Positions 48,773 through 60,289 of a stretch of DNA of 64,000 nt are shown here, one piece after another. Within the stretch, counting starts at the first letter, position 1; each line of letters begins with the position of its first letter. The position numbers and the translations under genes were made by a program. Source of the stretch: Warburgia ugandensis (Eukaryota; Streptophyta; Magnoliopsida; Canellales; Canellaceae). The notes beneath the pieces are model-generated. The model was given only the letters and a program-made list of their open reading frames with translations. It ran no database searches and had not been told where the DNA came from. The DNA is taken from NCBI GenBank assembly GCA_035236585.1, contig CP141139.1, positions 37,147,217 to 37,211,216 on the forward strand, given 5' to 3'.

Positions 48773-50022
48773 ATAGCAATGGAATTATGTACTAGATCTT
48801 AACTTAGATTATTTACCATTAGTCTAGGTTTAAGGTGCATTAGTTTAGAGTTTTTCATTATTTTGCATTTATCGCTATTTCTCATATTAGCCATATTTTG
48901 TTTGATTTTATGCAAGGAAAATTGGCAATGGAGTGGCAGCAATCCTGTGGGCCAAAGCTTTCTCACATTAGATTAGGGTTTTATTGCATTCTTAAATTAT
49001 GATTTTTAGTGAAATTTGTGGTGGTCCCATTGTATTTTTCACTTTATTATTCAATTTTTAATGAGTTGTACTAATACCAGGCAAGTGTGGAGTATGGTAG
49101 CCCACACTTGATCTTCATCAAAAACCCAACTGTAAGTATCCCTCACTTTCTTTTTATTTTTCTAGTTTAGTTGCATTTAGTGTTATCTTGCATTATAAAT
49201 GATAGGATAATTCATATGGATTAGGGCATTCATCTTACCTGTTGCATCTTTAACTAGGATTGTTGCATTGTTGCATACCTATTTAATAAAGGTTAACCTG
49301 AGCTCAGTTATAACCAAAGCATAGGCTACATGGTTATAGTGTCCTATCTGTTAAGGTGCCTAACCCTTTGTTAGATAGCATATAGGTAACCACTAGTTTG
49401 CTTTCAGTATATTCAATTGCATGTTTAAGTGCCTTATAGTGGAATGGATCACAATGTCAGTAAGAGCTCCACAGGAATCCTCATGAGATAAGGACTAGAT
49501 TTCATCACTAGATCCATGGCCCACCTAGGTAATTTAATCAAATTCCTTGTTTATTTGTGATCCCAACCCTTGCACATAATTTAAAATCAAGAAGAAAGAG
49601 ACCTAGGGTTTCAAGCTCGTAGAAACTGTTTTAAGGGTTAGATCTATTGTTACCCCAGTGGTTTCTATGCATTGTGATTATAGTGGGTATACAAAATCCA
49701 AGTGATTTTTCAAGCCTTCTGTTGATGTTGGTTGTGGTCTAAACACCTCCTAACATGAGGATTATATTAACCACTATAGAGTAGAACCCTAACTGGTAAG
49801 CAATAGATGAGTCTAGATAAAAGGAGGAGATTTCTAAATTTTCATCTAAAAGGTCCTACCCTACACATTATCAAAGATTATCTAACGAGTTTGTTAGCAA
49901 GCTATTAGGATTGGATGTGCATTATTTAGCTTAGGACTACCATTTAGGTTGTAGCTTATAGTTAAGGTTTTCCATATATATAAAAAAAAGGACTACTCAT
50001 TCATTGTTTATAATGATTTGTT
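48773..50022 (+). other. Leader of element A
   Basis: A non-coding leader homologous to 55616-56580 of element B. Both carry GGCAAGTGTGG, the CACACTT...ATCTTCATCA block, and further on TATAGTGGGTAT...AATCCAAGTGA. No frame of note. Confidence 0.6.
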
Positions 50023-51145
50023 TTGTTGTATATAAAGTTGATAACAAAGGCCTATCAAAAAGAAGATAGAGTTGATACACTAAATACATTGATGGATAGA
50101 ATAGATAGTACGAAAAGTCAATTGCTTCAGGTGATAGCTTCTAAGCAAGCTGCTCCCCAACCTCAATACCATAATGACTATGCCTATTTTGAACCTCAAT
50201 ACTCCACTTCTTCATGGCCATCAAGCTCCACATACAATGAATATTATCAGGAATCAGTGTATGCAACCACAGCATTCACATACCTTAGCAACATCTACTA
50301 TCCTGAGATAGACTATCAAAATGGATGGACTAGGCATCTTGAACAACCATGGTCTCAAGAATATCAACATTACCAGGAAGAACCAACGTGGTACCACCTG
50401 AACAAAACTACCATGATTATCAAGAATATTAGAGGTTAATAATCATGGGTTTAACCTGCTCAACTTTTTTAGTACACCAATGCCACAGCAATACCAAACA
50501 CATGAGTTGTTTCCTTCACCACATGAAAAACTATCAATAGAAGAGAATAGGCAGCAAATTTGTGAAAGAATAGATCAAACAATTGCTGTCATTAAAAGAG
50601 GCAATGAGGAAATGAAACGAGAGGGAGGAATGGGAAGAGAAAATGAAACCAATAAGGGAATATACTGAAAGAAACATTGCTGAATTTATAAAAAGAACTG
50701 AGGAATTTGAACCAATTAGGAATAATGAAGATCTATTTATTACTGATAATAGGATGGGACTATCTTATGATCATTCTAAACTACAATCTTCAACCATCTT
50801 TGCTTATTACCAATGATGATAGGATGGACATATCTCATAAAGCCCCTCAGCCCTAGAATTTTTTAATGTCCTTACCCATTGTTACAGATAATAGGATGGA
50901 ATTTGTATATGATCATTCTAAGCCACAAAGTCCCAACCATCATTGCAAACCTCCAACCAAATCCACTCAAGTCTTGCTCATTTTTATGAACTTGATGAAG
51001 ATACATCCATTGATGAAGTAAATGATTTATTTGATACTATACTATCAATGTGCACTTCTCAATGGCAAGCTAGAGTAGGACCCACTACAATTCCTAAAAT
51101 TCAAATTGAGCCTTGCAATGTAGAAGTACTTGATTGGGACCTATA
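50023..51145 (+). pseudogene. Gag-pol linker remnant of element A
   Basis: Three open stretches in broken frames. The first (50023-50439, 138 residues) is rich in Tyr, Gln and Ser (NEYYQESVYATTAF) and looks like the disordered region after Gag in this group. The second (50480-50668) has a charged helix-like stretch, ICERIDQTIAVIKRGNEEMK. The third (50943-51146) contains SLAHFYELDEDTSIDEVNDL, which resembles CLDHFNKFNEDALIEEVNAF in element B at about 59265. The Gag core, protease, reverse transcriptase, RNase H and integrase are all missing. This is a deletion derivative; assignment rests on the third stretch and the context. Confidence 0.5.
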
Positions 51146-53473
51146 AATCTTATTTGTACAAATACTAAATAGTAATCTAGGTCCACCTAAAACCTTACTT
51201 GTGCCATAGAACAAGAAAAACAAGAGTCAATTGATGTATTATTGGCCCTACATCAACCAACTCTATGGTATACATTAGAAGATAATTGCGGTTTAAGCCT
51301 CACCATGTCCCTACCTCTAGTAATACAAGAAGCACCTTTAAGGACAATAAGAGGATCATTCATCTTCATATGGTCCAACAAAATCTAAATTCATGATAGT
51401 TCATGATGTCATCATTGTTACCACCACCTCAATTTTTGAGGTGTAGGAATTATATCAACTACCGTGAAATACTAAAAATGGGAGATCATCAACGTGGTCC
51501 CACTAAATTTAAAATCATGGTGACTTATTCTGTCATATTGTTACCGCCACCAAAAGTTTCAAGGTGGAGCAACTATATAAACTACCGTGAGATTTTGAAG
51601 TGGAGTGAGAAATCTTATTAGAGTTATGTTAGGAAAAAACTAGGTTAAACTAGTAAGGTATAGATTAGGGTACATTAGGCTATGTCTGGCTAAGGATGTT
51701 AAACTTAGAGCTCACTAGGAGGCAACCCCAAGTTGTTTTTTTTAGAAAGTCTCATTATTCTGCATTACGCATTCATCATATAGGTGTCCCATGTTTCAAA
51801 ACATTGAGGACAATATTTAGTTCAGGTTGGGGAATGGAGATATGCATAAAATTTCTAAACTTTTCTTACATTTTTTAAAATTTTAAAAAAATTACTATAA
51901 CTTCCTTTATAAAGATGAGAATTCAAATTTTTTGAATATTTAATTATCAGTTGAACTTTAGCTAATTAATAGAGCTGCATACAATTAGTTCACAATTTTA
52001 TCCTTTTTCTAAAGTGTTTCATGAAAATTTAAACTTGGAATATTAAATGCCCAAAATAGCTATATATATATAGTTTAAGCAGAAGATGAAATATAACTTA
52101 CAAAGCCTGAAGAAGATCTATCAAGACTTATAACCCAAGTGAATTTATAGTCATTCTTCCTTTTATGAGAGTTATATATAAATTCAAAATTTTCTTCAAC
52201 TAACATTTGCTCTTAGTTGGTCTCATTATTCTTCATCTTAGTCAACTATTGAGAAATCACAAAAGACTATACCATATATCTCTTAAGTTTATGTTCATTT
52301 TTAAGTCATATAAGACCATCCTTGTTTAACCCTAAGCCTTTATCCTTCCTTATGTTATTTTTCACTAGTTAGCCCATGAAGCCTTTAAAATATAAGCATT
52401 TTTCTTTCTTAGCCAAACAACCTTTACCTTTATTGAACCTCTATATTGTATCCATTACCTAATTGTTTTAGAAATATGTAAAAAGGATTGGGAATGTCTT
52501 AAGAAAAAGTATGAAGAATACAATTCAAGAGATGAACATCAAAAAGGTTAAAAATAAGAAAAAGATCACAGAGGCTCTATATAAAGTCTAGTGAAAAAGA
52601 AAATGAAAAAGAAAAAGAAAAACATAGCCAATAAAAAACAAAGAATGTTTACTCTTGTGAGGAAAAATAGAAAAGTTGTGAATACACTGATACAAGATCT
52701 TTACACATTTTCTAGATAGCCTTTTTTACCATTATACCCATTCTTTTGATAACCCTTACCTAATCATATGTTTCATCCTAATAGAAGTCCTAACCTGATC
52801 TTAGGAGAAATATGTCTTAGATATGGTTATGAATGAGTAGGGAATTCAATGGAGTATAACATTCTTAATAGTTGATATCCTTTCATGAGACAATTACCAT
52901 TCTTTCTAAATTATCGTTCTTTGGTATGAAATATGTGAAACTTTTGGATTTGATGAACAACATTCTACTCACTTATTAATGAGAGATTTGTACCCATTTC
53001 TAAGTGACTTCTTTTGAAGTGATAAGTATATCCTGTGAGAATTAAAGTCAAAGCATACATTTGAATGGTAATCCAGGTTATGTTTGACTTAGAAACTACT
53101 GATTATATATATTTACTATACACACACTCACCTTTCAAAGTTTAATGAAATAATAGAACATCTTTAGCATAAGGGTAGGATTTTGAACCTCTTTTTTCAT
53201 CTTTATTAATAGGCTAAAGTTAGGTATTTAGTAGGCGCTGAATATGAGAAAATTTTCTTGAATGAATAAAGAACTTTTATAAAAATTTTGAGAATTTTGT
53301 GGGAATATTCATTGCCAACCATCACGAAGCCTAACTCATCCATGAGAGTAACCTAGGGGTCTAAGGACTTGTTGCATATGCTAAATGCAATTGTGAGTAC
53401 CTACAAAATTGGTATTTTGTATCAATTTTGTAAAATAATTTTTTTCACATTTTACTCAAGACTAGTAAAATGT
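51146..53473 (+). other. 3' untranslated part before LTR B
   Basis: It holds two related hairpin segments (51420-51490 and 51538-51605), an AGGAGGCAACCCCAAG motif near 51716 and an AACATTGAGGACAATATTTA block near 51798, matching the same series in element G (1-260). The rest is AT-rich and non-coding, with a purine-rich stretch at 52545-52630. Confidence 0.65.
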
Positions 53474-53483
53474 TGGTTGGGGA
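53474..53483 (+). other. Polypurine tract before LTR B
   Basis: TGGTTGGGGA immediately before TGACATGAGTG, matching the tracts in elements G and C. Confidence 0.55.
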
Positions 53484-55590
53484 TGACATGAGTGTCAAAT
53501 TTTGAATAAAAATCAACCAATTAGTTGCTATTAAGTATGTAATTTTAGACAAAATACCCTAAATTTAGCATTTAATTAGATCATCTATCCAATCAATTTT
53601 GTAATTTTTAGATAAAATATGAATTTTAGCTCCAATTGATCATCCAACCATTGATTTGTAAAATTTAACAAATAGATTATCATTAGGAGTTAATTAGATG
53701 ATTAAAGTATGATCAAGATAAATCTAATTGAGTTTTGTATGGTGAAGATCAACCAGATTGGGCATTGGATGCCTCGGATTGAATTGATTAGTGTCAGGTC
53801 ATCTTCACCCTACAAGAGCAGTATAAGGAAGATGAGATGGTTGTTAATTCAAAAGGGGAACCATAAAATCAATGCACGAAAAAGAAAGAGAAGCCAAGCT
53901 TAGAAGTGGAATTTAAAGAAGAAAGGAAAGGCTCAAGCATGAAGATCAAAATTAGAAGGTGAGAAGCTTTAGAAATAGGACTTCAGAGGGGGAGAGGGGA
54001 GTTGGCTGAAGAAGTAGAGCTATAGGGAAGGAAGACCCATGAGCTCTACCACAGGAGACCTCTCTCTCCCTTCACTAGTTACACCATAGCACCGTAGAAC
54101 AACAGATGAAGGAGAACCAAATGAGGGTAGCAATAAGGAAGACTTGCAGCACCCTCATTACCTATCTCTTCGTGCATCAAACTCTCACCCCCTTTTCTCT
54201 CTCACCTATCTCTTCCTAAATCCCTATCTCTCTCGTTCTCACCTTCTTCAATTTCCAGTACAAAAACCCAATTCACTGCCCTTTTCCCTACCTCTAGATT
54301 TTTTCTATCTTGCCCACCATAGCACACCATCTCCTCTTCCTCTGTTCACCGTCAAGAAGAGGGGACTATAGCATCCTTGTCACCCATCTCTCTCCATTTG
54401 TTCTCTTACTCTCTTGGTCTCTTTCTATCTTTCCTAGTATCTCCTAGAACTTCGTTGTTCTTCACCAATTTTCCCTTATTCTTTCCCTGTCACCGTTCCC
54501 AATTTCTCTATCACAGTCCTTTCTGCTTATGTCTCTTTCCCAATCTCTACCATTTTGAATCTCATTCCCAGCCTTACATCATCATTCCTTATTTTTGTTT
54601 AAACCATTCTATTTTTGTTTAAACCATTTTATTTTTATTTTCCCTATTCCGCATTCAGTTTGAGCTTCAATTCTTCATCATAATTCCCCAAATTAGCTTG
54701 CTTTTACAAATTTTCAATGTTTCACTGAAAACCCCAATTGGATTTTCCTACAAATTCCTTCCTTTCCCACATTTTCTCCTCCCCTGCATCATTGTCTTCT
54801 TCATCAGGTTTATTATGTGTTTTGAGTAAAACTAGAATTTTTGTTCAAATTCTAGTTTTACCCATCGCACTTATTCCTTAACTCCATTTACATCCCTTAT
54901 CTAATTCCCTTTGTGTCCCTAGTTTTTTCTTGTTCCTATTCATATTTTACCTTATCAAGGTTTTGTTTTGTTTTTGAATTAATATAGGAATTAATTAATC
55001 TAGCCTGTTTGATTTAAGCTTAACTAAATCAACAATTTAGCTTTAACAAACAGGATGTATTTATTTCATAATTTTTTTTCTCTTCAAAATTCAAATCAAT
55101 TATTAAATCTTGTACTTAGGGTAGTTCCTCGTTGATCCATTAGTCCCAATCTTCAATCTAAAATCCAAAATTTTGATCTAAGCCGTTGAAGCCCAAAACC
55201 TTTCCTTAGTCCATATCATCAAATTCTTGGGGAATCTATTTAATCTAGCTATTGAATCCTTAATCAGATATATGAGAGAGAGATTGATGAAAGTGGATCA
55301 ACTTTGATGTTATCAAATTTGAAAAAAAAATTCATAATCAAGCTAAGGAAGTGAATGTTATTTGTTATTTATTTTATTTTCTATTTTTTGAACTTGGATT
55401 GGTGTAATTTTCATTAGTTGAATAGATTTGAGTTTACAATTCAATGTTATTTAATTTTTACTATTTCTTTCAATTAGTGATCAATTAAATTTTATTTAAA
55501 CTCCAAATTTTTAAGTCGAGTTCCCATGGGATCTACCTGTACTTGCATCAACTATACTACAATAGCATGTACACTTGCAAAAAACACAAA
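53484..55590 (+). repeat. LTR of Athila-like element B (shared with A)
   Basis: It starts TGACATGAGTGTCAAATTTT and ends near ACACAAACAAG, before a decayed primer site at 55598. It aligns with LTR G (1870-3420) over most of its length, but with LTR A only at its two ends. A polypurine tract on its left and a primer site on its right mean it serves as 3' LTR to the sequence on its left and as 5' LTR to the sequence on its right. Frames at 53709-53903, 54144-54371 and 54377-54622 lie in its pyrimidine-rich part and are not genes. Confidence 0.7.
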
Positions 55591-55597
55591 CAAGTTT

Positions 55598-55615
55598 TTA
55601 TAGCATTGTGAGGGA
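55598..55615 (+). other. Eroded tRNA-Asp primer site of element B
   Basis: TTATAGCATTGTGAGGGA aligns to TGGCGCCGTTGCCGGGGA with nine changes, mostly transitions. The position after the LTR end supports the assignment. Confidence 0.55.
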
Positions 55616-56800
55616 CCTACAATGGAGTTTTCATAAAATTTACTAAAAAAAAAGAAAATTAGGAATTACATTGTTTTGGCATTTTTAGGTGCATTTTTCA
55701 ATTTTTATTAGTGCATAATCACTCTATTTCCTAAATTTTAGTGCTTATTGCAAGTTTTTATATTTTAGATAATTTGGCAAAGGAGGAGTGGCTGTGATCT
55801 TGTGGGCCAAATCTTCTCCAATTTAGTATTTATTTTATTTCCTATATTAGTTTTTTATTTCTTTGAGTGAAACTTGTAGTGAGGCCCCATTGTAGTTTGC
55901 AATTTATTTTGATTTCAATTTTAAATAGGTTGTATTAAAGCAGGGCAAGTGTGGGGTACGATGGCCTACACTTCATCTTCATCAGAAACCCTACTATAAG
56001 TTTCCCTCACTCATTTCTTTTAGTATAGTGGCATCTAGAATAATTTTATAGTGTTTGGTAGTGTAATTGCATATAACTAGCATACTTGATAACTATTGCA
56101 TTGTAGGATATACATTAGTTTATTATTTTTCATTGCATTTTAGGGCATGTTTGTCACTTTAAGGTGATTTATATGTTGATTAAACTTCCATGGAGTGTGA
56201 AAATTATTTAGTAAGTTTGCCAAACCCCACAAGATGAAGGGTGGATTTAATCACCACCTCTTGGCCCACTTAGGATAATCACTGCAAGAGTGTAACCCAA
56301 CCTTCATAATTAATTTAAAATTAATTAGAAGAGACCTATAGAAGCCATTACATGCTCATAGAACCCTCCTAAATGGACATAGTCTATTGTCACTTCAGTG
56401 GCTTTTGAGCACTATGGTTATAGTGGGTATCTTAAAATCCAAGTGAGTTTCCTATGCTTTCCATTGATGTCAATTAAGGTCTAAATGTCTCCTGGCATAA
56501 GGATTTTATTAACTAGTTTAGAGCATAACCCAATTGATAAGCAGTATTCAAATTTGAAAGAGAGGGGGAACATTAGATTAGGATAATCTAAAAGCATCTC
56601 CCCCATACAAATTCAAGAAAATCAAAATATTTTTGTTTGTTACCCTTAAGTATTATTTGATTGTATCTTTTATTTGTGCATGATTCTAGAAATTTAGGTT
56701 ACATCATTTAGGGTAGTTTTCCAAAAAACAAAAACAAACAAGAAAAGCTTTCATTGTATGCACTTTTTGAGATGTGATAAAACTGGAAGGTTAGTCAAGT
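55616..56800 (+). other. Leader of element B
   Basis: A non-coding leader homologous to that of element A, including GGCAAGTGTGGGG near 55942. No open frame is supported. Confidence 0.6.
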
Positions 56801-57770
56801 ACGACCAAAACGACATACAACAAAATCAGTCATCATCAATGACTGATCAACAATCAAGGGGTAACTCACCTCATGATAGTTAAGGCCCTCCACTCATCAT
56901 AGATGAGGACCCACAACCTCTAATGGATGATGAATATCAACCTCCACCAAGGAGGAATAATCATCTAATAAACGGAGATTAGAGAAGAAATAATAACAGG
57001 GAGTGAGAGCAATTGAGTGAATATGGGGATTATGATGGACATCAAAAATTTTGTGGCAAAATTCTAAAAGACTACCTTCAACCTACAAGCACCAGTAGCC
57101 CATCCTATTTCATTGTTGCTTAGGATGTTGGTGCTTTAGAATATAGGAGTGATTCAATTACTTCTCAAATTTCATGGGTTAGACAATGAAAGTCCTTACT
57201 TGTAGCTTAAAGAGTTTGGTGAGGTATGTAGTATCCAATGAACACAAAACATTGGTCTAGATACTATTAGGCATAAACTTTTTCCTTTCTCTTTAAAGAA
57301 AAAGGTTAAAATGTGGTTTAATGCACTACCAACAGGTTCCATAAGGACCTACGATGAAATCACTAGGGAATTCTTGAAAAAGTTTTTTCGTACACATAAA
57401 ACAAATAAACTCTACTGAAAGATCATGAATTTTACTCAGAAGGATAAAGAGTCATTCTATTAATGCTAAGAAATGTTCAAAGATCTTTTACTCACATGCC
57501 TACATCATAACTATGAACCATCATGCATCAGCTTCTTTTATGAGGGACTTAATTCTTACATGTGCTAGTTCGTAGAGATGATGTATAATGGTAACTTCTT
57601 AAATAAACAACCAGATGAGGCAAAAGAGTATTTGGAATGGTTAGTTGAAAGTGCACAAACCTGGGTTGACTTAGAAAGAGTAGAACATCCAAACAAACCC
57701 AAGCCCACTACACCCATGCTAGGGGAGGCATGTGTGCCATGTCTGACAAAGATGAACTTAATGCCAAAGT
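56800..57770 (+). pseudogene. gag of element B, broken
   Basis: The Gag core of the Athila/Tat type. Conserved pieces in order are GLDNESPYL*LKEF (about 57170-57225), LFPFSLKKKVKMWFNALPTG (about 57278-57337), YDEITREFLKKFF, FTQKDKESFY (about 57430-57460), MFKDLLLTC, SFFYEGLNSY (about 57530-57560), and an open tail at 57578-57769 (GNFLNKQPDEAKEYLEWLVE). At least six stops interrupt it; several replace Trp or Gln (LY*K, FY*C*E), as expected from G-to-A or C-to-T change. The N-terminal part before 57100 is hard to read. Confidence 0.8.
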
Positions 57771-58665
57771 AGCATCCCTAGCTAAAAAAGTAGAGGTCAT
57801 AGAAATGGGAAACAAAAACTCAAAATAAGGATGGACAAGTGTGTAGCATCTATGAAAGTACTACCCAACATACTCAGGAATGTCCTACCATTCCAGCATT
57901 TCAAGATGTACTTCCTGATCAAGCTAATGCACTTAATACTTATAAAAGACCTTTCTGCCCATGCTCAGAGACTTATAATCCCAACTAGAGAAACCATCCA
58001 AATTTTAGTTGGAGAATGGACCTACTAACAATGTCTCACAACTAGGCCCATACTAGCCTCATCAACAAAATAAAGGACTTCTTGCCCTACCACCATACCA
58101 AACTCTTCCTAGACCTTACTTGTCCCCACCTAAAAGGCATGTAGATGATAATATCCATCAACTCATTCAAAACTAGGAGAGGAAAAGTTCTTAACTAGAA
58201 GTTCAATTGAAATATACCAACCAGTCCATGAATGAAATAAAAAATATTATGAGTCAAATGATGCAAAATATGGTTAGAAAATTTTCCAACTCAACCACAA
58301 GCAAACCATAAGAAAGAGCATGTGGTTAGCAATAATGCATCTAATGAATCATCAAGTTCTACTAGGGAACAGACTAAGGCTCTCACCGTTCTTACGAGTG
58401 GTAAAAGAATTGAGAAGGATGAGCCACAAAAGATTAAAGAGGTAGAAAAATCCACTAAAGTTAAAGAAAATTCTAAATAGAATAACCCCACTTCACCTGT
58501 TGACTCATGTCCTATCCCTCCTCCATTTCCCCAAAGGTTGCGTCAAGTCACAAAGAGTACCACCAATGATGAGATTACGGAGATATTTAAGCAAGTCAAG
58601 ATCAACATACTAATCTTAAATGCAATAAAATAAATCCCATCATATGCCAAAATTTTAAAATATAT
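57771..58665 (+). pseudogene. Gag C-terminal and linker region of element B
   Basis: A region with short open runs and many stops between Gag and protease. The frame at 57831-58028 is 65 codons without a known motif. A segment near 58360-58470 reads as a charged, Lys/Glu-rich linker (LTVLTSGKRIEKDEPQKIKE), typical of the stretch ahead of protease in this group. No zinc knuckle is visible. Confidence 0.45.
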
Positions 58666-59019
58666 ATGCACAATCAAGAGGAAATTGAATGTGAAAAAGA
58701 AAGCATTATGACTAAACAAGTAAGTTCAATTCTTCAGCACCATACACTACAAAAATATAAGGATCCTAGTTGCCCCACTCTCACTTGTGTCATTGGCAAC
58801 CACAAGATTAACCAAGCTCTCTTAGATTTAAGATCCAGTGCCAATCTTTTATCATACATGGTCTTTGTTCAGCTGGGTCTAGGAGACCTCAAGCCAACAT
58901 CCACTACACTCAATTGGCTAATAGATTTGGTAATACCTAGGGGATCAATAGAAGATGTGCTAGTCCAAATAAAGCAATTCTTTTTCCCAATCAATTTTCC
59001 AGTTTTAGACATATAACCA
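58666..59019 (+). pseudogene. Protease of element B, active site mutated
   Basis: An aspartic protease that would process the polyprotein. The 116-residue open frame shows DPSCPTLTCVIGNHKINQAL, then the active-site stretch LLDLRSSANLLSYMVFVQLG. The family has D-L-G-A/S-S, and here the Gly is Arg (codon AGA at 58831-58833, a one-base change from GGA). The second half (IPRGSIEDVLVQIKQFFFPI) is well kept. A stop follows at 59017. The frame resumes after it with VILGRPFLAMSNTLI. The Met start at 58666 is only the first ATG in the broken frame. Confidence 0.8.
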
Positions 59020-59580
59020 CTACTGAATGAGCAGAAAGAAATTCCTGTCATCCTTGGACGTCCATTTTTGGCTATGTCCAATACTTTAATAAAATGCAAA
59101 AATAGTGTCATGAAGCTTCAATTTGGCAACATGACATTAGAATTAAACATATTCAATATATGTAAGCAACCTGGTGAACTCATTAATAACTTGTACTGTA
59201 TCAATACGATAAATTCAATTGTGCATGATCATTTTCAATCATCTTCCTTTTCAAACCCACTTGAGGCATGTTTGGATCACTTTAACAAATTTAATGAGGA
59301 TGCATTAATAGAGGAAGTTAATGCCTTCTTTAATCTGTTCCTTTCATGGATACAAAAAAATGGAAACCTCATTTTAAGGAACTTCCAATAAGGGAGTCCA
59401 CTCCCCTTCCATCATCAATAGAACCTCCTAATCTTGAATTAAAATCTCTACCATTAGATTCAAAATATGCCTATTCAAGAGAAAAGGAGACTTTTCCTAT
59501 AATAATTTCCTCCCAATTAGAAACATCTCAAGAGGAACAGTTAATGAACACTTTAAAGGAACACAAAGCTGATATAGGAT
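59020..59580 (+). pseudogene. Protease-to-reverse-transcriptase linker of element B
   Basis: Two overlapping open runs (59068-59391 and 59346-59768) joined by a frame change near 59350-59390. The first ends the protease domain and includes CINTINSIVHDHF and LEACLDHFNKFNEDALIEEV, also seen in elements C and A. The second begins with the PPNLELKSLP...YAYSREKETFPIII segment that normally precedes reverse transcriptase in Athila/Tat elements. Confidence 0.7.
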
Positions 59581-60190
59581 GGACTAGTGCTAATATAAAG
59601 GGCATTAACCCTTTAATCTGTAGCCATAAGATATATCTAGAGGATGAAGCTAAACCATTTTGTCAAATGCAAAGAGGGTTAAGTCCTAATATGAAAGATG
59701 TGATTAGAGCAAAAATCCTTAAGTTGCTAGATGTGGGAATCACCTATCCCATAAGTGATAGAAAATGAGTAAGTCCAACTCAAGTAGTTCCAAAGAAGTC
59801 TGGAGTGACAGTGATCACTAATGCTAACAATGAATTAATCCCCACTAGAGTTACCACTAGTTGGCATATGTGCATTGACTATAGAAAATTAAATGTTGTC
59901 ATTAGGAAGGACCATTTTCCTCTGCCCTTTGTAGATCATATGTTAGAAAGGGTTGCAGAACATCAATATTATTATTTTGTAGATGGTTACTAAGGGTATA
60001 ACCAAATAAAAATTGCACCCAAGGATCGGGAAAAAACCACTTTTACATGTCTTTTTGGCACTTTTGCTTACAAAAGAATGCTATTTGGATCGTTTAATTC
60101 TCTTGCCACATTTCAATGCTAAATGTTGAGTATCTTTAGTGATATGGTGGAGAGAATCTTAGAGGTTTTCATGGAAGACTTCTCAGTTTT
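59581..60190 (+). pseudogene. Reverse transcriptase of element B, catalytic box mutated
   Basis: Conserved blocks in order are AKPFCQMQRGLSPNMKDVIR, LLDVGITYPISD, VVPKKSGVTVI, CIDYRKLNVVIRKDHFPLPF, YYFVDGY*GYNQIKIAP, EKTTFTCLFGTFAYKRMLFG, SIFSDMVERILEVFMEDFS. The catalytic F-M-D-D box reads F-M-E-D (codon GAA at 60174-60176), so the first Asp is lost. Stops occur after ISDRK (59766), in the DGY*GY stretch (59991) and in FQC*MLS. After DFSVL the frame stops, and about 20 residues of the palm/thumb region are missing, next to a 35-base duplication (60191-60289). Confidence 0.85.
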
Positions 60191-60289
60191 GTAAAGAAAA
60201 GAACATAGTGCTTAATTGTGAAAAGAATTTAGTAAAGAAAAGTCTTAAGTCATTATAAAGAAAAGAACTTAGTGCTTAATTGGGAAAAG
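60191..60289 (+). repeat. 35-bp direct duplication inside pol of element B
   Basis: GTAAAGAAAAGAACATAGTG and the following 15 bases (60191-60225) are repeated with three to four changes at 60255-60289. The second copy encodes the normal NLVLNWEK stretch. The first copy sits where other sequence is expected. Confidence 0.8.
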
